NCBI RefSeq assembly: GCF_003955735.1 | Contig: NZ_CP034464.1 | Coordinates: forward strand, 2,480,001 to 2,544,000 | DNA from: Undibacterium parvum | GTDB lineage: Bacteria; Pseudomonadota; Gammaproteobacteria; Burkholderiales; Burkholderiaceae_D | DNA length: 64,000 nucleotides | Direction: 5' to 3' | Shown here: positions 34,093 to 43,696 of the stretch, in pieces | Numbering within the stretch: position 1 is the stretch's first letter | Layout of the letters: every line of letters starts with the position of its first letter | Notes under the pieces: model-generated | The model's input: the letters and a program-made list of their open reading frames with translations, nothing else | Told to the model about the DNA's origin: nothing | The model's database searches: none | Translations under genes and position numbers: made by a program

Positions 34093-34215
34093 GATGCGCT
34101 CTACAATTCGGGATCCTTACTTCATTTTAGAGTAGGAAATAGCGAATGCAATCTTCTACTCATCTCTAAGTATCAAAAATTTTCACGTCTACATTTAAAC
34201 AAGAAAAACAAGCGC

Positions 34216-34683
34216 TCAATGTTTGTGTTCGTCCTTAGCCGCAGCAAATGGGGTAAAGCGCGCCTGCTCTACACTCTTGCCTGGCATGCTGACTGCTAGC
34301 ACTACTTTGATATTGGCGTCAGACGCATATTTTGCCATCCCTTTCAATCGATTGTCGCCATCGGCGACCAGGGTGGCCGTGGTTTTGACTTTGCCATTCA
34401 AGATAGTGGCAGTCGCGCTCGCCCCTGCGCTAGGAATTTTTGTGCCTGCATGATCGGTCACGTAAACCATAAGTTGATTGTCTTTCGTGTTTTTACTATC
34501 TTTGACCATAACCAATTCAAAGTGATAAATTCCGGCCATCCTGAGCTGGCCGCCATTTTCAGATTTAAGTGTATCGAGATAAGCATCGTCGTGCGCTAGT
34601 GCGGGGGAAACGCCAGTTGCCAGCGTCATCGCGATAGCAGAATTGCGAATTAATTTGAGCATTGATTTTGTAAATGAAGTCAT
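34216..34683 (-). CDS. Exported protein of metal-efflux operon, unknown function
   Basis: A 155-residue periplasmic protein: signal peptide ending SPALA, then HDDAYLDTLKSENGGQLRMAGIYHFELVM and a beta-sandwich-like body (QLMVYVTDHAGTKIPSAGASATATIL, VKTTATLVADGDNRLKGMAKY). It ends DEHKH, and the mature N-terminus starts HDD, so both ends carry potential metal ligands. I have seen this family beside CzcA/CusA-type RND pumps, but its role is unproven. It is 59 bases after the RND pump gene on the same strand, so probably the last gene of the efflux operon. Confidence 0.72.
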   Translation of the reverse strand: MTSFTKSMLKLIRNSAIAMTLATGVSPALAHDDAYLDTLKSENGGQLRMAGIYHFELVMVKDSKNTKDNQLMVYVTDHAGTKIPSAGASATATILNGKVKTTATLVADGDNRLKGMAKYASDANIKVVLAVSMPGKSVEQARFTPFAAAKDEHKH

Positions 34684-34742
34684 GTCCTATCCTTTTAATA
34701 AAATTTTAATTATTCGTGTCGATTTGTGAAATATATACAAAA

Positions 34743-37700
34743 TTAAAAACTCTCGTTACTACGGCTGGCTAATAATTGTCGCAGAGGTTTTTCACCCCAG
34801 AGCCAGAACATCAATGGTGTGATTAAAGTATCTAACAAGGTAGAGCTGATCAAGCCGCCAAAAATCACGACGGCTACCGGATGCAGTACTTCTTTACCCG
34901 GAGCATCGGCCGCCATCAGTAGCGGCAGCAAGGCAAACGCGGCAACCAGGGCGGTCATTAACACTGGCGTCAAGCGCTCCAATGAGCCACGCACTATCAT
35001 TTTTTGTCCGAATGTCTCGCCTTCGAAGGCACATAGATTGATGTAATGGCTGATCTTGAGTATGCCGTTACGGGTTGCAATACCGGTCAAGGTGATAAAA
35101 CCTACCAGTGCGGCAACCGATAGTGCTTGCCCCGAGATCCACAGCGCGATGACGCTACCGACCAGTGCCAGCGGAATATTGCCCATGATGATGAAGCTCA
35201 GTGCCATGGAGCGATAACGGCTGTACAAGACCATAAAAATCATGACTAAGGAAATCAGTGTCAGCAAGGCGATCAAACGAGCAGATTGTTCCTGTGCTTG
35301 AAATTGTCCTTCCAGCGCGCTGAAATAGCCTTGCGGCAAAGGCTTGGCGGCCAATTCGGCACGGATATCGGTGATCACTTTCGACATATCGCGTCCGTCA
35401 GTATTGGCTGATAACACGATACGGCGACGCGAATTCTCACGACTGACTTGATTTGGCCCCTCGCCTTCCTCAATTTTTGCCACCTTGGAAAGCGGCACGT
35501 AGCCGTTCGGAGTTTCTATCAGTAAATCGGCCAAGGCTTGCGCACTGCGCGCTTGTTCAGGTAAGCGTAGCAGCAGATCAAAGCGTCGATTGCCTTCGAT
35601 GATCTGGGTGATGCGCTCGCCCTCTATCATTTGCTCTAAACTGCGCAGCAGATTTCCGGGCGCAACGCCATATAGCGCAGCCTGTTCATAGTCCAGGCGA
35701 ATTTTTACTTGCGGTATCAATACCTGCTTCTCAATTTGCAGGTCGGTCACACCGGGTATTTTTGCCAGACGGTCGCGCAAATCAGTCGCCAGACCGCGCA
35801 GGGTATCAAGATCGTCGCCATAAACTTTGAGGGCAATCTGTGCTCGGACGCCGGATAGCAAATGGTCGAGTCTATGCGAGATGGGTTGCCCCACATTGGA
35901 TACCGCCGGTAAGCTTGCCAGGCGTTGACGGATGTCGCTGATGATTTCTTCACGGCTACGCTGTGAGGCTCTCAGGTCCACATCCATTTCGGTCGAATGT
36001 ACACCTTCGGCATGTTCATCGAGTTCGGCACGTCCTGTGCGCCGACCTAGATGAATCACCTCGGGTACTTGCGCCACCAATTGTTCCGCCAGCGTGCCGA
36101 TACGATTAGATTCCGTTAGCGAGGTGCCAGGATTAAGTAAGATACCTATCGTCAGCGTGCCCTCATTGAAAGGCGGTAAAAATGCACGAGGAAAGAAAGG
36201 CACGCTGGCGCCAACCAGCACCACCAGCAGTACCGCAGCGGTAAATAAGCGCCGTGCGTGCGGAAATGACCACTGCAGCAAGCGGCTGTCCCAACGTTTC
36301 AGCCACACCACCAGCGGGCTATCGCCGCTGTGTAATTGCTTCATCTGCGGCAGCAGGTAATATGCCATCACTGGCGTCACCGTCACCGAAACGATCATAC
36401 TGGCCAGGATAGAGACTATGTAAGCCAAGCCCAGCGGTGTGAACAAGCGGCCCTCAATACCGGGCAAGACAAACAGTGGCACAAACACCAACACGATGAT
36501 GACGGTGGCGTACAATATGGCCGAGCGCACTTCCAGCGTGGCTTTGGCGATCACTTCAAGCACCGGACGAGGTTGTTCAAGCTGACGATTCAGCGTTAGT
36601 CTACGCAAGACGTTTTCTACGCCAACCACGGCATCATCCACCAGTTCACCAATGGCAATCGCCAATCCTCCCAGTGTCATGGTATTGATGGATAAGCCAA
36701 AATAACGAAAGACCAAGGCGGTAGCCAGCAATGATAAAGGTATCGCCATCAGGGAAATGAGGGTGGTGCGTACATTGAGCAAGAACAAAAATAAGATCAC
36801 CGCGACCAAGATGCCGCCGTCACGCAAGGCCTCGGCCACGTTATTGACTGAATGCTCAATGAAATCGGCCTGTTTAAATAGAAAGGCTGGTTTCTCCATG
36901 TCCTTTGGGCGTCCCTTATCCAACTCGGCGATGGCTTTTTCGACCTCACGCGTAATTTTGATGCTGTCGCCTGTAGGTTGTTTTTGCACTGACAAAACGA
37001 CTGCAGGCTTGCCGTTATAACTGGCGTCACCACGCTTGATGGCGGCGGCGATCCGTATGTTTGCCAGCTGCTTTAAGAGTATAGGCTGGCCGTTTTTCAC
37101 CGTCACCACCAGATTTTGTAAATCTTCTATGCGTGAACTGCGACCTATCTGACGTATCAGATATTCACGTCCCTGAGCCTCTAGGAAACCACCACTGGTG
37201 TTGGCGCCAAAATCACGTAATGCCGCGTCCAGTTTCTCCCGTTCTACCCCAAGCCTTTGCAATTGTTCTGGGCGCAGTTCGACCCGATACTGGCGCACCT
37301 CGCCGCCGATCGCGATCACTTGTGCCACGCCAGGGATGTTCAACAGTCTTGGTCGTACCACCCAGTCGGCATATTCACGAACCGCCATAGGACTGACTTT
37401 GTCTGGATCAGCGGGCAAGGCGATCAACAGTATCTCGCCCATGATGGAAGAAATCGGACCTAGCTGTGGCACGATACCCGGTGGCAGTGCTTCGCGTAGC
37501 AAATTGAGACGTTCGGAGATTTGCTGGCGGTTGCGATAGATATCCGAATTCCATTCAAATTCTACGTAGACGATGGACAATCCAACCCCGGATACCGAGC
37601 GCACGCGGCTGACACCCGGCATACCGTTCATGCTCGCCTCTATCGGAAACGTGACCAATTGCTCGACTTCTTCCGGCGCCATGCCACCGGTTTCTGTCAT

Positions 37701-37847
37701 CAGTGTCACGGTCGGTTTATTCAGATCAGGAAACACGTCCACAGGCATTTGGCGTACTGTAAATACGCCATAGATGATCAGGAAAAGCGCAATGCCCAAG
37801 ACCAATAGGCGTTGCCTGAGACTGCTATAAATAATGAAATCAAACAT
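34743..37847 (-). CDS. Heavy-metal RND efflux pump, inner-membrane subunit (CzcA/CusA family)
   Basis: A 1034-residue RND pump of the heavy-metal efflux type, driving metal export from periplasm or cytoplasm to the outside with proton import. It starts FDFIIYSSLRQRLLVLGIALFLI, the usual TM1, followed by VFPDLNKPTVTLMTETGGMAPEEVEQLVTFPIE. The TM4 proton-relay segment reads GLAIAIGELVDDAVVGVENVLRRL. Large periplasmic loops and 12 TM segments are intact and length is typical. Cation (Cu/Ag, Zn/Co/Cd or Ni) cannot be fixed from this alone; the VDDAVV relay is not the exact CusA form. It is one base after the adaptor gene stop. Confidence 0.93.
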   Translation of the reverse strand: MFDFIIYSSLRQRLLVLGIALFLIIYGVFTVRQMPVDVFPDLNKPTVTLMTETGGMAPEEVEQLVTFPIEASMNGMPGVSRVRSVSGVGLSIVYVEFEWNSDIYRNRQQISERLNLLREALPPGIVPQLGPISSIMGEILLIALPADPDKVSPMAVREYADWVVRPRLLNIPGVAQVIAIGGEVRQYRVELRPEQLQRLGVEREKLDAALRDFGANTSGGFLEAQGREYLIRQIGRSSRIEDLQNLVVTVKNGQPILLKQLANIRIAAAIKRGDASYNGKPAVVLSVQKQPTGDSIKITREVEKAIAELDKGRPKDMEKPAFLFKQADFIEHSVNNVAEALRDGGILVAVILFLFLLNVRTTLISLMAIPLSLLATALVFRYFGLSINTMTLGGLAIAIGELVDDAVVGVENVLRRLTLNRQLEQPRPVLEVIAKATLEVRSAILYATVIIVLVFVPLFVLPGIEGRLFTPLGLAYIVSILASMIVSVTVTPVMAYYLLPQMKQLHSGDSPLVVWLKRWDSRLLQWSFPHARRLFTAAVLLVVLVGASVPFFPRAFLPPFNEGTLTIGILLNPGTSLTESNRIGTLAEQLVAQVPEVIHLGRRTGRAELDEHAEGVHSTEMDVDLRASQRSREEIISDIRQRLASLPAVSNVGQPISHRLDHLLSGVRAQIALKVYGDDLDTLRGLATDLRDRLAKIPGVTDLQIEKQVLIPQVKIRLDYEQAALYGVAPGNLLRSLEQMIEGERITQIIEGNRRFDLLLRLPEQARSAQALADLLIETPNGYVPLSKVAKIEEGEGPNQVSRENSRRRIVLSANTDGRDMSKVITDIRAELAAKPLPQGYFSALEGQFQAQEQSARLIALLTLISLVMIFMVLYSRYRSMALSFIIMGNIPLALVGSVIALWISGQALSVAALVGFITLTGIATRNGILKISHYINLCAFEGETFGQKMIVRGSLERLTPVLMTALVAAFALLPLLMAADAPGKEVLHPVAVVIFGGLISSTLLDTLITPLMFWLWGEKPLRQLLASRSNESF

Positions 37848-37848
37848 T

Positions 37849-39009
37849 TCAACGCACCTCGGATAGCAGACTGGCAGCGGCGATCACGACGCGATCTCCT
37901 TCGTGTACACCATCGATAACCGTGATGCGGCTGGCATCCAGCGATTGTTGGCGTACCCGCCGCGCGACAAAGCGCTCGGCCTCACTATGCACCCAGACTA
38001 TGCTTTCGCCTGAAGCATTTTTCATCAGCGCCGCACGTGGCAGGGCTATACCTTTGACAGCTTGGGAGGTTGCCACGATGACTTTGACTGGCTGACCAAC
38101 CGCCACCATGGCATTGGTATCGCTGATGCGAAACAACAAGGCTAGGGCTTGTTCCTTTAGCTGGGCGCCGCTACCGATAAATTTCAAGTTTAAAGCGGTT
38201 GATTCCGCCAGCCCAGTGGCCGAGATCAAGCTTTGCGCAATCCGCATGTCGTAGGCGAGCGCCTCCACCGCCAGCCGTTTGGTATCGACGATTTCAAATA
38301 GTATTTCCCTGGCATCGACGATTTGGCCTGCCACTACATTGCTGGCACTGATGACACCGCTGGCGGGCGCCAACAACTCTACTTTGCCGTTGATACTGGC
38401 GGCGATAAAGTCGCGGCGCTTTTTGTAAGCATCGCGTTCTATGCGAGCCGCTTCGATTTCTTTTTGCGGCACTGCACCTTCTAGCTGTTCATAGCGCAAT
38501 AGTTTGCGATTGGCTATGCTCAGTTGCGCTTCCAACTCAGCTTGTTGGGCTTGTTGATTGCCGCGCTCGATCGCGCTGCCCACAGGCTGCAGATACGCAA
38601 GTAGCTCACCTTTGACGACTTTTCTTCCTAAGACCGGCATTCCTTTTGCGGTCGGCATTATGCTGCCAGAAAACGTCGCCTGCACCCGCCCACCGCTATC
38701 CGGATCGGCGATCACCTTGCCATTGAGTTCTATGCTGGCTGCTAGTGTCGCGAGGCTGACTACTTGCGTGCGTAGACCTAGTTGGTGTTGCAAAGCTTTC
38801 GGGATAAATAGACTGCCGTCGGTCAGTCTTTGTGGGGCGGTAAAGCTGGCACTTACACCGTTCGCGGCCGCAGTAGTCGCCTTAGTCTCAGTTTTTTTCT
38901 GATCTTTACTATGATCATCGTCTCCGTGTGCGTAGAGTTTTTCTGTTGCCAGCGACATGCTGATGACAGCAATGAAGGCTAGCAGTGATGTGAGTCGAAT
39001 CTTTGGCAT
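37849..39009 (-). CDS. RND efflux periplasmic adaptor (membrane fusion protein)
   Basis: A 386-residue adaptor of the CzcB/CusB class. The signal peptide is followed by a His/Asp-rich tail AHGDDDHSKDQ. The barrel/lipoyl halves include LRTQVVSLATLAASIELNGKVIADPDSGGRVQATFSGSI and VELLAPASGVISASNVVAGQIVDA, separated by a coiled-coil hairpin (ERGNQQAQQAELEAQLSIANRKLLRYEQLEGAVPQKEIEAARIERDAYKKRR). Late barrel segments follow. It joins the inner-membrane pump to the TolC-type channel. Two bases after the stop of the upstream His-rich protein gene. Confidence 0.92.
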   Translation of the reverse strand: MPKIRLTSLLAFIAVISMSLATEKLYAHGDDDHSKDQKKTETKATTAAANGVSASFTAPQRLTDGSLFIPKALQHQLGLRTQVVSLATLAASIELNGKVIADPDSGGRVQATFSGSIMPTAKGMPVLGRKVVKGELLAYLQPVGSAIERGNQQAQQAELEAQLSIANRKLLRYEQLEGAVPQKEIEAARIERDAYKKRRDFIAASINGKVELLAPASGVISASNVVAGQIVDAREILFEIVDTKRLAVEALAYDMRIAQSLISATGLAESTALNLKFIGSGAQLKEQALALLFRISDTNAMVAVGQPVKVIVATSQAVKGIALPRAALMKNASGESIVWVHSEAERFVARRVRQQSLDASRITVIDGVHEGDRVVIAAASLLSEVR

Positions 39010-39011
39010 GT

Positions 39012-39527
39012 TTATATTTCCTGAATTTTTTTACGGCGACGAGCGACAAAAATGCCTAAGCCCGCCAATGGCAGTAAAGCGCTGCTGAGCCACGCCGCGT
39101 TGGTTTGCCAGTCGCTATCGTGGCCGACACTCTTGGCTGGCGCTGCAATCTCCAGACTGAGCGATACCAAGTCGCTGATCTCGCCAGACTCTAGCGTCAT
39201 CGTGAGTGGATACTTACCGGGTGCCGGCATAGGCATATCCACCACATACACGCCTGGGCTGGCTTCTTTCGCATACGCTTTAAGCCCAGCACCTTCGATT
39301 TCTACTTTTGCCTTGAGTACCGGTTCATTGCTACTGAAATTGTCCAGGTAGATAGACAGTTTTTTTGCGTTGAGGACCGCTACTATTTCAAATTCTTCGG
39401 TGGCAGCAACTGCCTTGGGCGCCACACTAAGGCTTAATGCGGGCGCGGCAATGCTATGATCTTCACCGCCGTGCGCATACACCGACAGCGACACGCTCAT
39501 CAAATAAATCGCAAAAAAATGTCTCAA
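39012..39527 (-). CDS. His-rich exported membrane-anchored protein of the efflux operon
   Basis: A 171-residue protein: signal peptide ending VYA, mature start HGGEDHS, a beta-sandwich (YLDNFSSNEPVLKAKVEIEGAGLKAYAKEASPGVYVVDMPMPAPGKYPLTMTLES), then a C-terminal membrane helix (AAWLSSALLPLAGLGIFVA) and basic tail RRRKK. The layout is like FixH/YtkA- or CopC-like domains that handle metals in the periplasm; a role as metal chaperone for the pump is inference. It overlaps the TolC gene by four bases and is two bases before the adaptor gene. Confidence 0.75.
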   Translation of the reverse strand: MRHFFAIYLMSVSLSVYAHGGEDHSIAAPALSLSVAPKAVAATEEFEIVAVLNAKKLSIYLDNFSSNEPVLKAKVEIEGAGLKAYAKEASPGVYVVDMPMPAPGKYPLTMTLESGEISDLVSLSLEIAAPAKSVGHDSDWQTNAAWLSSALLPLAGLGIFVARRRKKIQEI

Positions 39528-40795
39528 GGTAAAACTCCTAATGCCTGATTCAGGCGTGATATGAGCGCGGCATTTGCCAGGCGCTGACGCTCAAGTAAAG
39601 CTTCAGCACCAAAGGCAGTGCTGCGTAGACGTAATAAGCTGCTCAAGTCGGTTTCGCCGAGTTTAAAAGCCTTTTCTGCCAGCTTTAAATTGTCTATCGA
39701 CAGTTCATGGCTTTGTTGTGCAATCTCAAGTTGGCGCTGTTGTGAACGCTCAAGCCTGTACAGTTGCTCAAGATCGAGTTGTACTTTGGTTTTGACTTGC
39801 CACATTTCGGCTTCCGCTTGTAGGCTTTCAGCACGGGCGGCAGCACTCAGTTCGCGCGTTTGCGCACCGGATGAAAATGGGATTTTTAAGCGTATTCCTA
39901 CACTATTGGCGTAAGGCTGCTCGGCGCCAGCGCGTTCGCGTTGCATTCTTAGGGCCAACTCAGGGGCTGCTCGCTGCGCTTGCTCTGCCACTTTGGCACG
40001 CGCCAACGCGCTGCTGACAGCGCTGGCCGCTCTGGCCAGCAAGGGGTGCGACAAAGGTGTGTCGGCTAAACTACGCTGATTCGATAAGTTTGTCAGTTGC
40101 TCTTGACTCATAATGACTGGTGCGGTGGCACCGGTCAGTAGCGTGAATGCTTGTTCGCTCTGCGATAAAGTCATTTCTGTTTCTATCAGCTCAGCCTGTG
40201 CCACATGCACTTCTGTGCGCGCCAAATTACTGTCTATGCGCGAAACATCACCAAGTTGATAGCGTCTTTGTATGTCGATATCGAGTGCGCTGGCAGTCTC
40301 CAGGCGACGCGTGGCAAGTTGATGCAGATTGCGCGCTGTTGCCAAAGTCCACCAGACTTCACGTACATTGCCAGCAACTTCCCAGCGCAATGCCGCACGT
40401 TTATTCTTGGCTTCATCGATCCTGGCACTCGCTTCCGCGCTGCGGGCGGCTCTTTGCCCCGGCAACCATAAGGGCGTGGCCAATTCAACTTCATATTCTT
40501 GCTGACCTAGATTGCTGTTCAGTCGGTCGTTACGACTACTGACGCTGATCGCAGCTGGCTCCGGTGTCCAATTGTCGGCAAGTTCTTGTGCGGCCCGCGC
40601 TTGTGTATCGCGGGCGTCCAATGCAGCCGCTTCAGGATGTAGTTTCCATGCCAGCTCGCTGGCGCCACGCAGATCCGGCGCGACTGTCGCCGCATACACA
40701 TTCATGGCGGAGAAGCTGAGACCTAGGCTGAGCGAAATACTTGCCAGACTGGGTTTGTGCTTATAAAAAAATAGTAAAAGACTGAGTGGTTTCAT
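39524..40795 (-). CDS. TolC family outer-membrane efflux channel (CzcC/CusC type)
   Basis: A ~423-residue TolC-family protein with signal peptide (SLASISLSLGLSFSAMNVYA). Two repeated helical hairpin halves are seen in the body (AAALDARDTQARAAQELADNW, EVELATPLWLPGQRAARSAEASARIDEAKNKRAALRWEV, VQLDLEQLYRLERSQQRQLEIAQQSHELSIDNLKLAEKAFKLGETDLSSLLRLRS). It forms the outer-membrane duct of the tripartite pump. ATG 40795 gives the signal peptide; a TTG at 40852 adds a non-signal extension. First gene of the minus-strand operon, facing the regulator gene across a short promoter region. Confidence 0.9.
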   Translation of the reverse strand: MKPLSLLLFFYKHKPSLASISLSLGLSFSAMNVYAATVAPDLRGASELAWKLHPEAAALDARDTQARAAQELADNWTPEPAAISVSSRNDRLNSNLGQQEYEVELATPLWLPGQRAARSAEASARIDEAKNKRAALRWEVAGNVREVWWTLATARNLHQLATRRLETASALDIDIQRRYQLGDVSRIDSNLARTEVHVAQAELIETEMTLSQSEQAFTLLTGATAPVIMSQEQLTNLSNQRSLADTPLSHPLLARAASAVSSALARAKVAEQAQRAAPELALRMQRERAGAEQPYANSVGIRLKIPFSSGAQTRELSAAARAESLQAEAEMWQVKTKVQLDLEQLYRLERSQQRQLEIAQQSHELSIDNLKLAEKAFKLGETDLSSLLRLRSTAFGAEALLERQRLANAALISRLNQALGVLP

Positions 40796-40860
40796 GACAA
40801 ACTTGATTGGGCGACGATGCTGCTCATTATGAAGAGGGCGTACAAACGACAAGATGACAC

Positions 40861-40884
40861 CAAGATTACATTCTTGTAATCTTG
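40861..40884. promoter_or_regulatory. CopR/CusR-like palindromic operator of the metal-efflux locus
   Basis: A perfect inverted repeat of ten bases, caagattaca-ttct-tgtaatcttg, in the gap between the divergent TolC (start 40795) and response-regulator (start 40941) genes. Operators of heavy-metal OmpR-type regulators such as CopR and CusR have a similar ATTACA/TGTAAT-type dyad, so it is probably bound by the adjacent regulator and controls both directions. Confidence 0.75.
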
Positions 40885-40940
40885 TGCTAGCTTGCTCGTG
40901 TCGGGCGCATAATCGAGCCCATCGATTTTTTGGAAAATCT

Positions 40941-41621
40941 ATGAAAATTCTGGTGGTTGAAGATGAGCTTAAAACCGGCGAATACCTGAAACAAGGACTA
41001 CTTGAGGCCGGCTTTGTTGTCGATTTAGCGCGCGATGGGGTGGACGGCCTCCATTTAGCTAAGAGTGGCGACTATGCTTTGGCGATTTTAGATGTCATGC
41101 TGCCTAAATTAAATGGCTGGCAGGTGTTGGCGGGGATGCGCGCAGCCGCTTGCGAAACGCCAGTTCTATTCCTGACTGCGCGCGATCAGGTTGAGGATAG
41201 GGTAAAGGGCCTGGAACTAGGAGCCGACGATTATCTGGTGAAACCCTTTGCTTTTTCAGAACTATTGGCACGAGTAAAAACCGTCTTGCGGCGTGGCAAC
41301 CGTACTCTGGAACTGGAGCAAATACGCGTGGCCGATCTGGAGTTAGATTTGCTCAAACGCCGTGTCACTCGGGCTGGAAAACGCATAGACCTCACCGCCA
41401 AAGAATTCGCCTTGCTTGAATTACTCTTGCGACGACGGGGCGAAGTTTTGCCACGCTCCTTGATTGCTTCGCAGATTTGGGACATGAATTTTGATAGCGA
41501 TAGCAATGTCATAGAAGTAGCGGTGCGCCGCTTACGCGCAAAAGTCGATGACGACTTCGAACGCAAATTGATACGTACCGTCAGAGGCATGGGTTATGTT
41601 TTCGACGAAAACGATGAATGA
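40941..41621 (+). CDS. OmpR-family response regulator, heavy-metal type
   Basis: A 226-residue regulator. The receiver domain is [33 protein letters not shown], with phospho-acceptor in [17 protein letters not shown] and the conserved Lys in VKPFAFSEL. The C-terminal winged helix has [62 protein letters not shown]. The [19 protein letters not shown] stretch is the hallmark of the CusR/CopR/CzcR/IrlR group. ATG 40941 is clear; upstream codons are not coding. It is divergent to the RND operon and its cognate kinase gene follows after one inserted gene. Confidence 0.92.
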   Translation: MKILVVEDELKTGEYLKQGLLEAGFVVDLARDGVDGLHLAKSGDYALAILDVMLPKLNGWQVLAGMRAAACETPVLFLTARDQVEDRVKGLELGADDYLVKPFAFSELLARVKTVLRRGNRTLELEQIRVADLELDLLKRRVTRAGKRIDLTAKEFALLELLLRRRGEVLPRSLIASQIWDMNFDSDSNVIEVAVRRLRAKVDDDFERKLIRTVRGMGYVFDENDE

Positions 41622-41690
41622 GCTGGACTAAGGCTAGTGTAAAAACGGCATTCGCTTAGTCTAGAAATTTTTTATTGAGGGTGAAAAAAG

Positions 41691-42119
41691 ATGTATAAGC
41701 CTTATTTATGCTTAGTTTTTTGGCTCTTCAGCGGCCTCGCTAGCGCCAATGAAGCTAGCGAAGTAGTCAGCGAATTTTATCGCGCAATGCCTAGCGGTGA
41801 TCTTGCCAAAGTAAACGAATTATTATCACCAGAGATCACTATCTATGAGTCAGGTTATGTAGAACGATCTCGCGCTGAGTATGCAGCACATCATTTGCCT
41901 GAAGATATAGCCTTCGCCAAAGCCTCAAGCCGCAAGGTTAGGCAACACACTGAGAGAAAAGATGGGAATTTCAGCTTTATCTTGGAGGAGACTGAAACCA
42001 AGGTCAAAATAAAAGGCAAGAATGTCACCATTCTAGGCACAGAAACCACCGTCTTGCAAAAAATTGATGAGCAGTGGCGCATCGTGCATCTGCATTGGTC
42101 ATCACGGAAACCTAAGTAA
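41691..42119 (+). CDS. Secreted SnoaL/NTF2-like protein inside the two-component operon
   Basis: A 142-residue exported protein: signal peptide (YLCLVFWLFSGLASA), then a cone-shaped NTF2-like fold (EASEVVSEFYRAMPSGDLAKVNELLSPEITIYESGYVERSRAEYAAHHL, then VKIKGKNVTILGTETTVLQKIDEQWRIVHLHWSSR). Such proteins bind small ligands or are DUF4440-type. It lies 69 bases after the response regulator and 52 before the sensor kinase, an unusual place; it may tune metal sensing or be a periplasmic metal-linked protein. No metal motif is seen beyond scattered His/Glu. Confidence 0.78.
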   Translation: MYKPYLCLVFWLFSGLASANEASEVVSEFYRAMPSGDLAKVNELLSPEITIYESGYVERSRAEYAAHHLPEDIAFAKASSRKVRQHTERKDGNFSFILEETETKVKIKGKNVTILGTETTVLQKIDEQWRIVHLHWSSRKPK

Positions 42120-42171
42120 GTCCTATACGTTTATTTATTAAGCCACCAAGTATCCAGACGCTCACCAAATA

Positions 42172-43581
42172 ATGATTAAAAACGTACAAAAATTTCGCAA
42201 AATTTCCCTTACTCTACGCCTGACTATACTCTTCGCTTGCCTCTCTACCACCGTGTTACTGATGCTAGGTGTATTGGTTGGAGCCTCAGAGGAAGAGCAT
42301 TTTATAGAGCAAGATATGGAGTTGATGAGCGGAAAATTAGACTTGGTCGCGCATCTACTGGATAAAACCCAGGATAGCTCAGGTCTGGATAACTTGGCGG
42401 GCCTGCTCAACGATTCCCTGGTTGGTCACCATGGCTTGTCGGTGGTGATTTTGCAGCCGGACGGCAGTACTCTCTTTGCTAGCCATGATGCGCAATTTCC
42501 CGCGAGTTTATTGGATAGACGACTAGTCAAAAAACATCCCATGCCGGTAACTTGGCAGCAAACAGTTTCCTCTGAGCGTATTCCTATGCGCGGCATTTCG
42601 GCCTTGCTGCCTTCCGGCATCGCAGGTAGCACTCCCTTGCTGGTCGCGCTCGCCGTGGATATTAGCCACCATGAACATTTCATGGCTTCCTTCAGAAAGA
42701 CGCTTTGGCTGGCTGTCGGTATCGCCGCCTTAGTGGTGAGTATACTTGGCTGGGCGATAGTAAAACATGGTTTGGCTCCACTACAGGCAATCCGTCAGGG
42801 GGCTGCCGGGGTGACTGCGGATAGTCTCAATTACCGGCTAGGCTTGGAGGCGATACCCGTAGAACTGGCGGACTTGGCAGAAAGCCTGAACAATATGCTG
42901 GCGCGCTTAGAGGACTCGTTTCAACGGTTAAAAGATTTCTCTACCGATTTGGCGCATGAGTTACGTACCCCTATCAGCAATTTGATGACGCAAACCCAGG
43001 TCGCGTTGTCGCGTACCCGCAGCGAGGAAGAATACCGTGAAGTATTGGCTTCAAATGTAGAAGAATATGAGCGTCTGGCGCGCATGATCGCTGATATGTT
43101 GTTCTTGGCACAGGCCGAAAATGGCTTGATCGTGCTGAATCGAGAAGCGGTTGATCTGGCCAAAGAGATAGAAAAATTATTCGATTTTTTCGATGCTCTG
43201 GCGGAGGAACGACAATTGCGGCTCTCATTGGTGGGGACGGGTCACTATCATGGCGACAAACTGATGTTGCGCAGGGCTCTGGCTAATCTTTTATCGAATG
43301 CGATCCGCCATTCCCCCATTGCTGGCGATATACAATTTTCTATCGATCAGAAAGAGCAACAGACCATTATTCGAATTCGCAACCAGGGAGAAGCTATTCC
43401 TGCTGAGCACATCAGCCATATTTTTGATCGTTTTTACCGTGCCGATCCTTCGCGCCACAGTAATGGTGAAGGCGCCGGCCTGGGCTTATCGATCACACGT
43501 TCAATTATTCTGGCTCACGGGGGTGAGATTTTTGTGGAATCAGGACTGACAGGTGTTTGCTTTGAAATCCATCTGAAATAA
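42172..43581 (+). CDS. Heavy-metal sensor histidine kinase (CusS/CopS type)
   Basis: A 469-residue sensor kinase. TM1 is LTLRLTILFACLSTTVLLMLGVLVG, the periplasmic sensor spans ~45-170, TM2 is TLWLAVGIAALVVSILGWAIV, then a HAMP (KHGLAPLQAIRQGAAGV) and the kinase core. Phospho-acceptor is in DFSTDLAHELRTPISNLMTQTQVAL; N box LANLLSNAIRHSPI, G boxes RIRNQGEAIPAEHISHIFDRFYRADPSR and GAGLGLSITRSII. The order of domains and the periplasmic size fit TIGR01386-type metal sensors. It forms a pair with the regulator at 40941, separated by the SnoaL-like gene. Confidence 0.9.
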   Translation: MIKNVQKFRKISLTLRLTILFACLSTTVLLMLGVLVGASEEEHFIEQDMELMSGKLDLVAHLLDKTQDSSGLDNLAGLLNDSLVGHHGLSVVILQPDGSTLFASHDAQFPASLLDRRLVKKHPMPVTWQQTVSSERIPMRGISALLPSGIAGSTPLLVALAVDISHHEHFMASFRKTLWLAVGIAALVVSILGWAIVKHGLAPLQAIRQGAAGVTADSLNYRLGLEAIPVELADLAESLNNMLARLEDSFQRLKDFSTDLAHELRTPISNLMTQTQVALSRTRSEEEYREVLASNVEEYERLARMIADMLFLAQAENGLIVLNREAVDLAKEIEKLFDFFDALAEERQLRLSLVGTGHYHGDKLMLRRALANLLSNAIRHSPIAGDIQFSIDQKEQQTIIRIRNQGEAIPAEHISHIFDRFYRADPSRHSNGEGAGLGLSITRSIILAHGGEIFVESGLTGVCFEIHLK

Positions 43582-43696
43582 GTGAGCAAGCGCGTAGCGC
43601 AGTAAAAATTTCAGCATGTTGATAGTCTGCCTTGCTTAGGTAGAAACCAAGCATAGGGCTTAAAATGAGCGCCTTCATAAATTAAATTTCCTTTCT

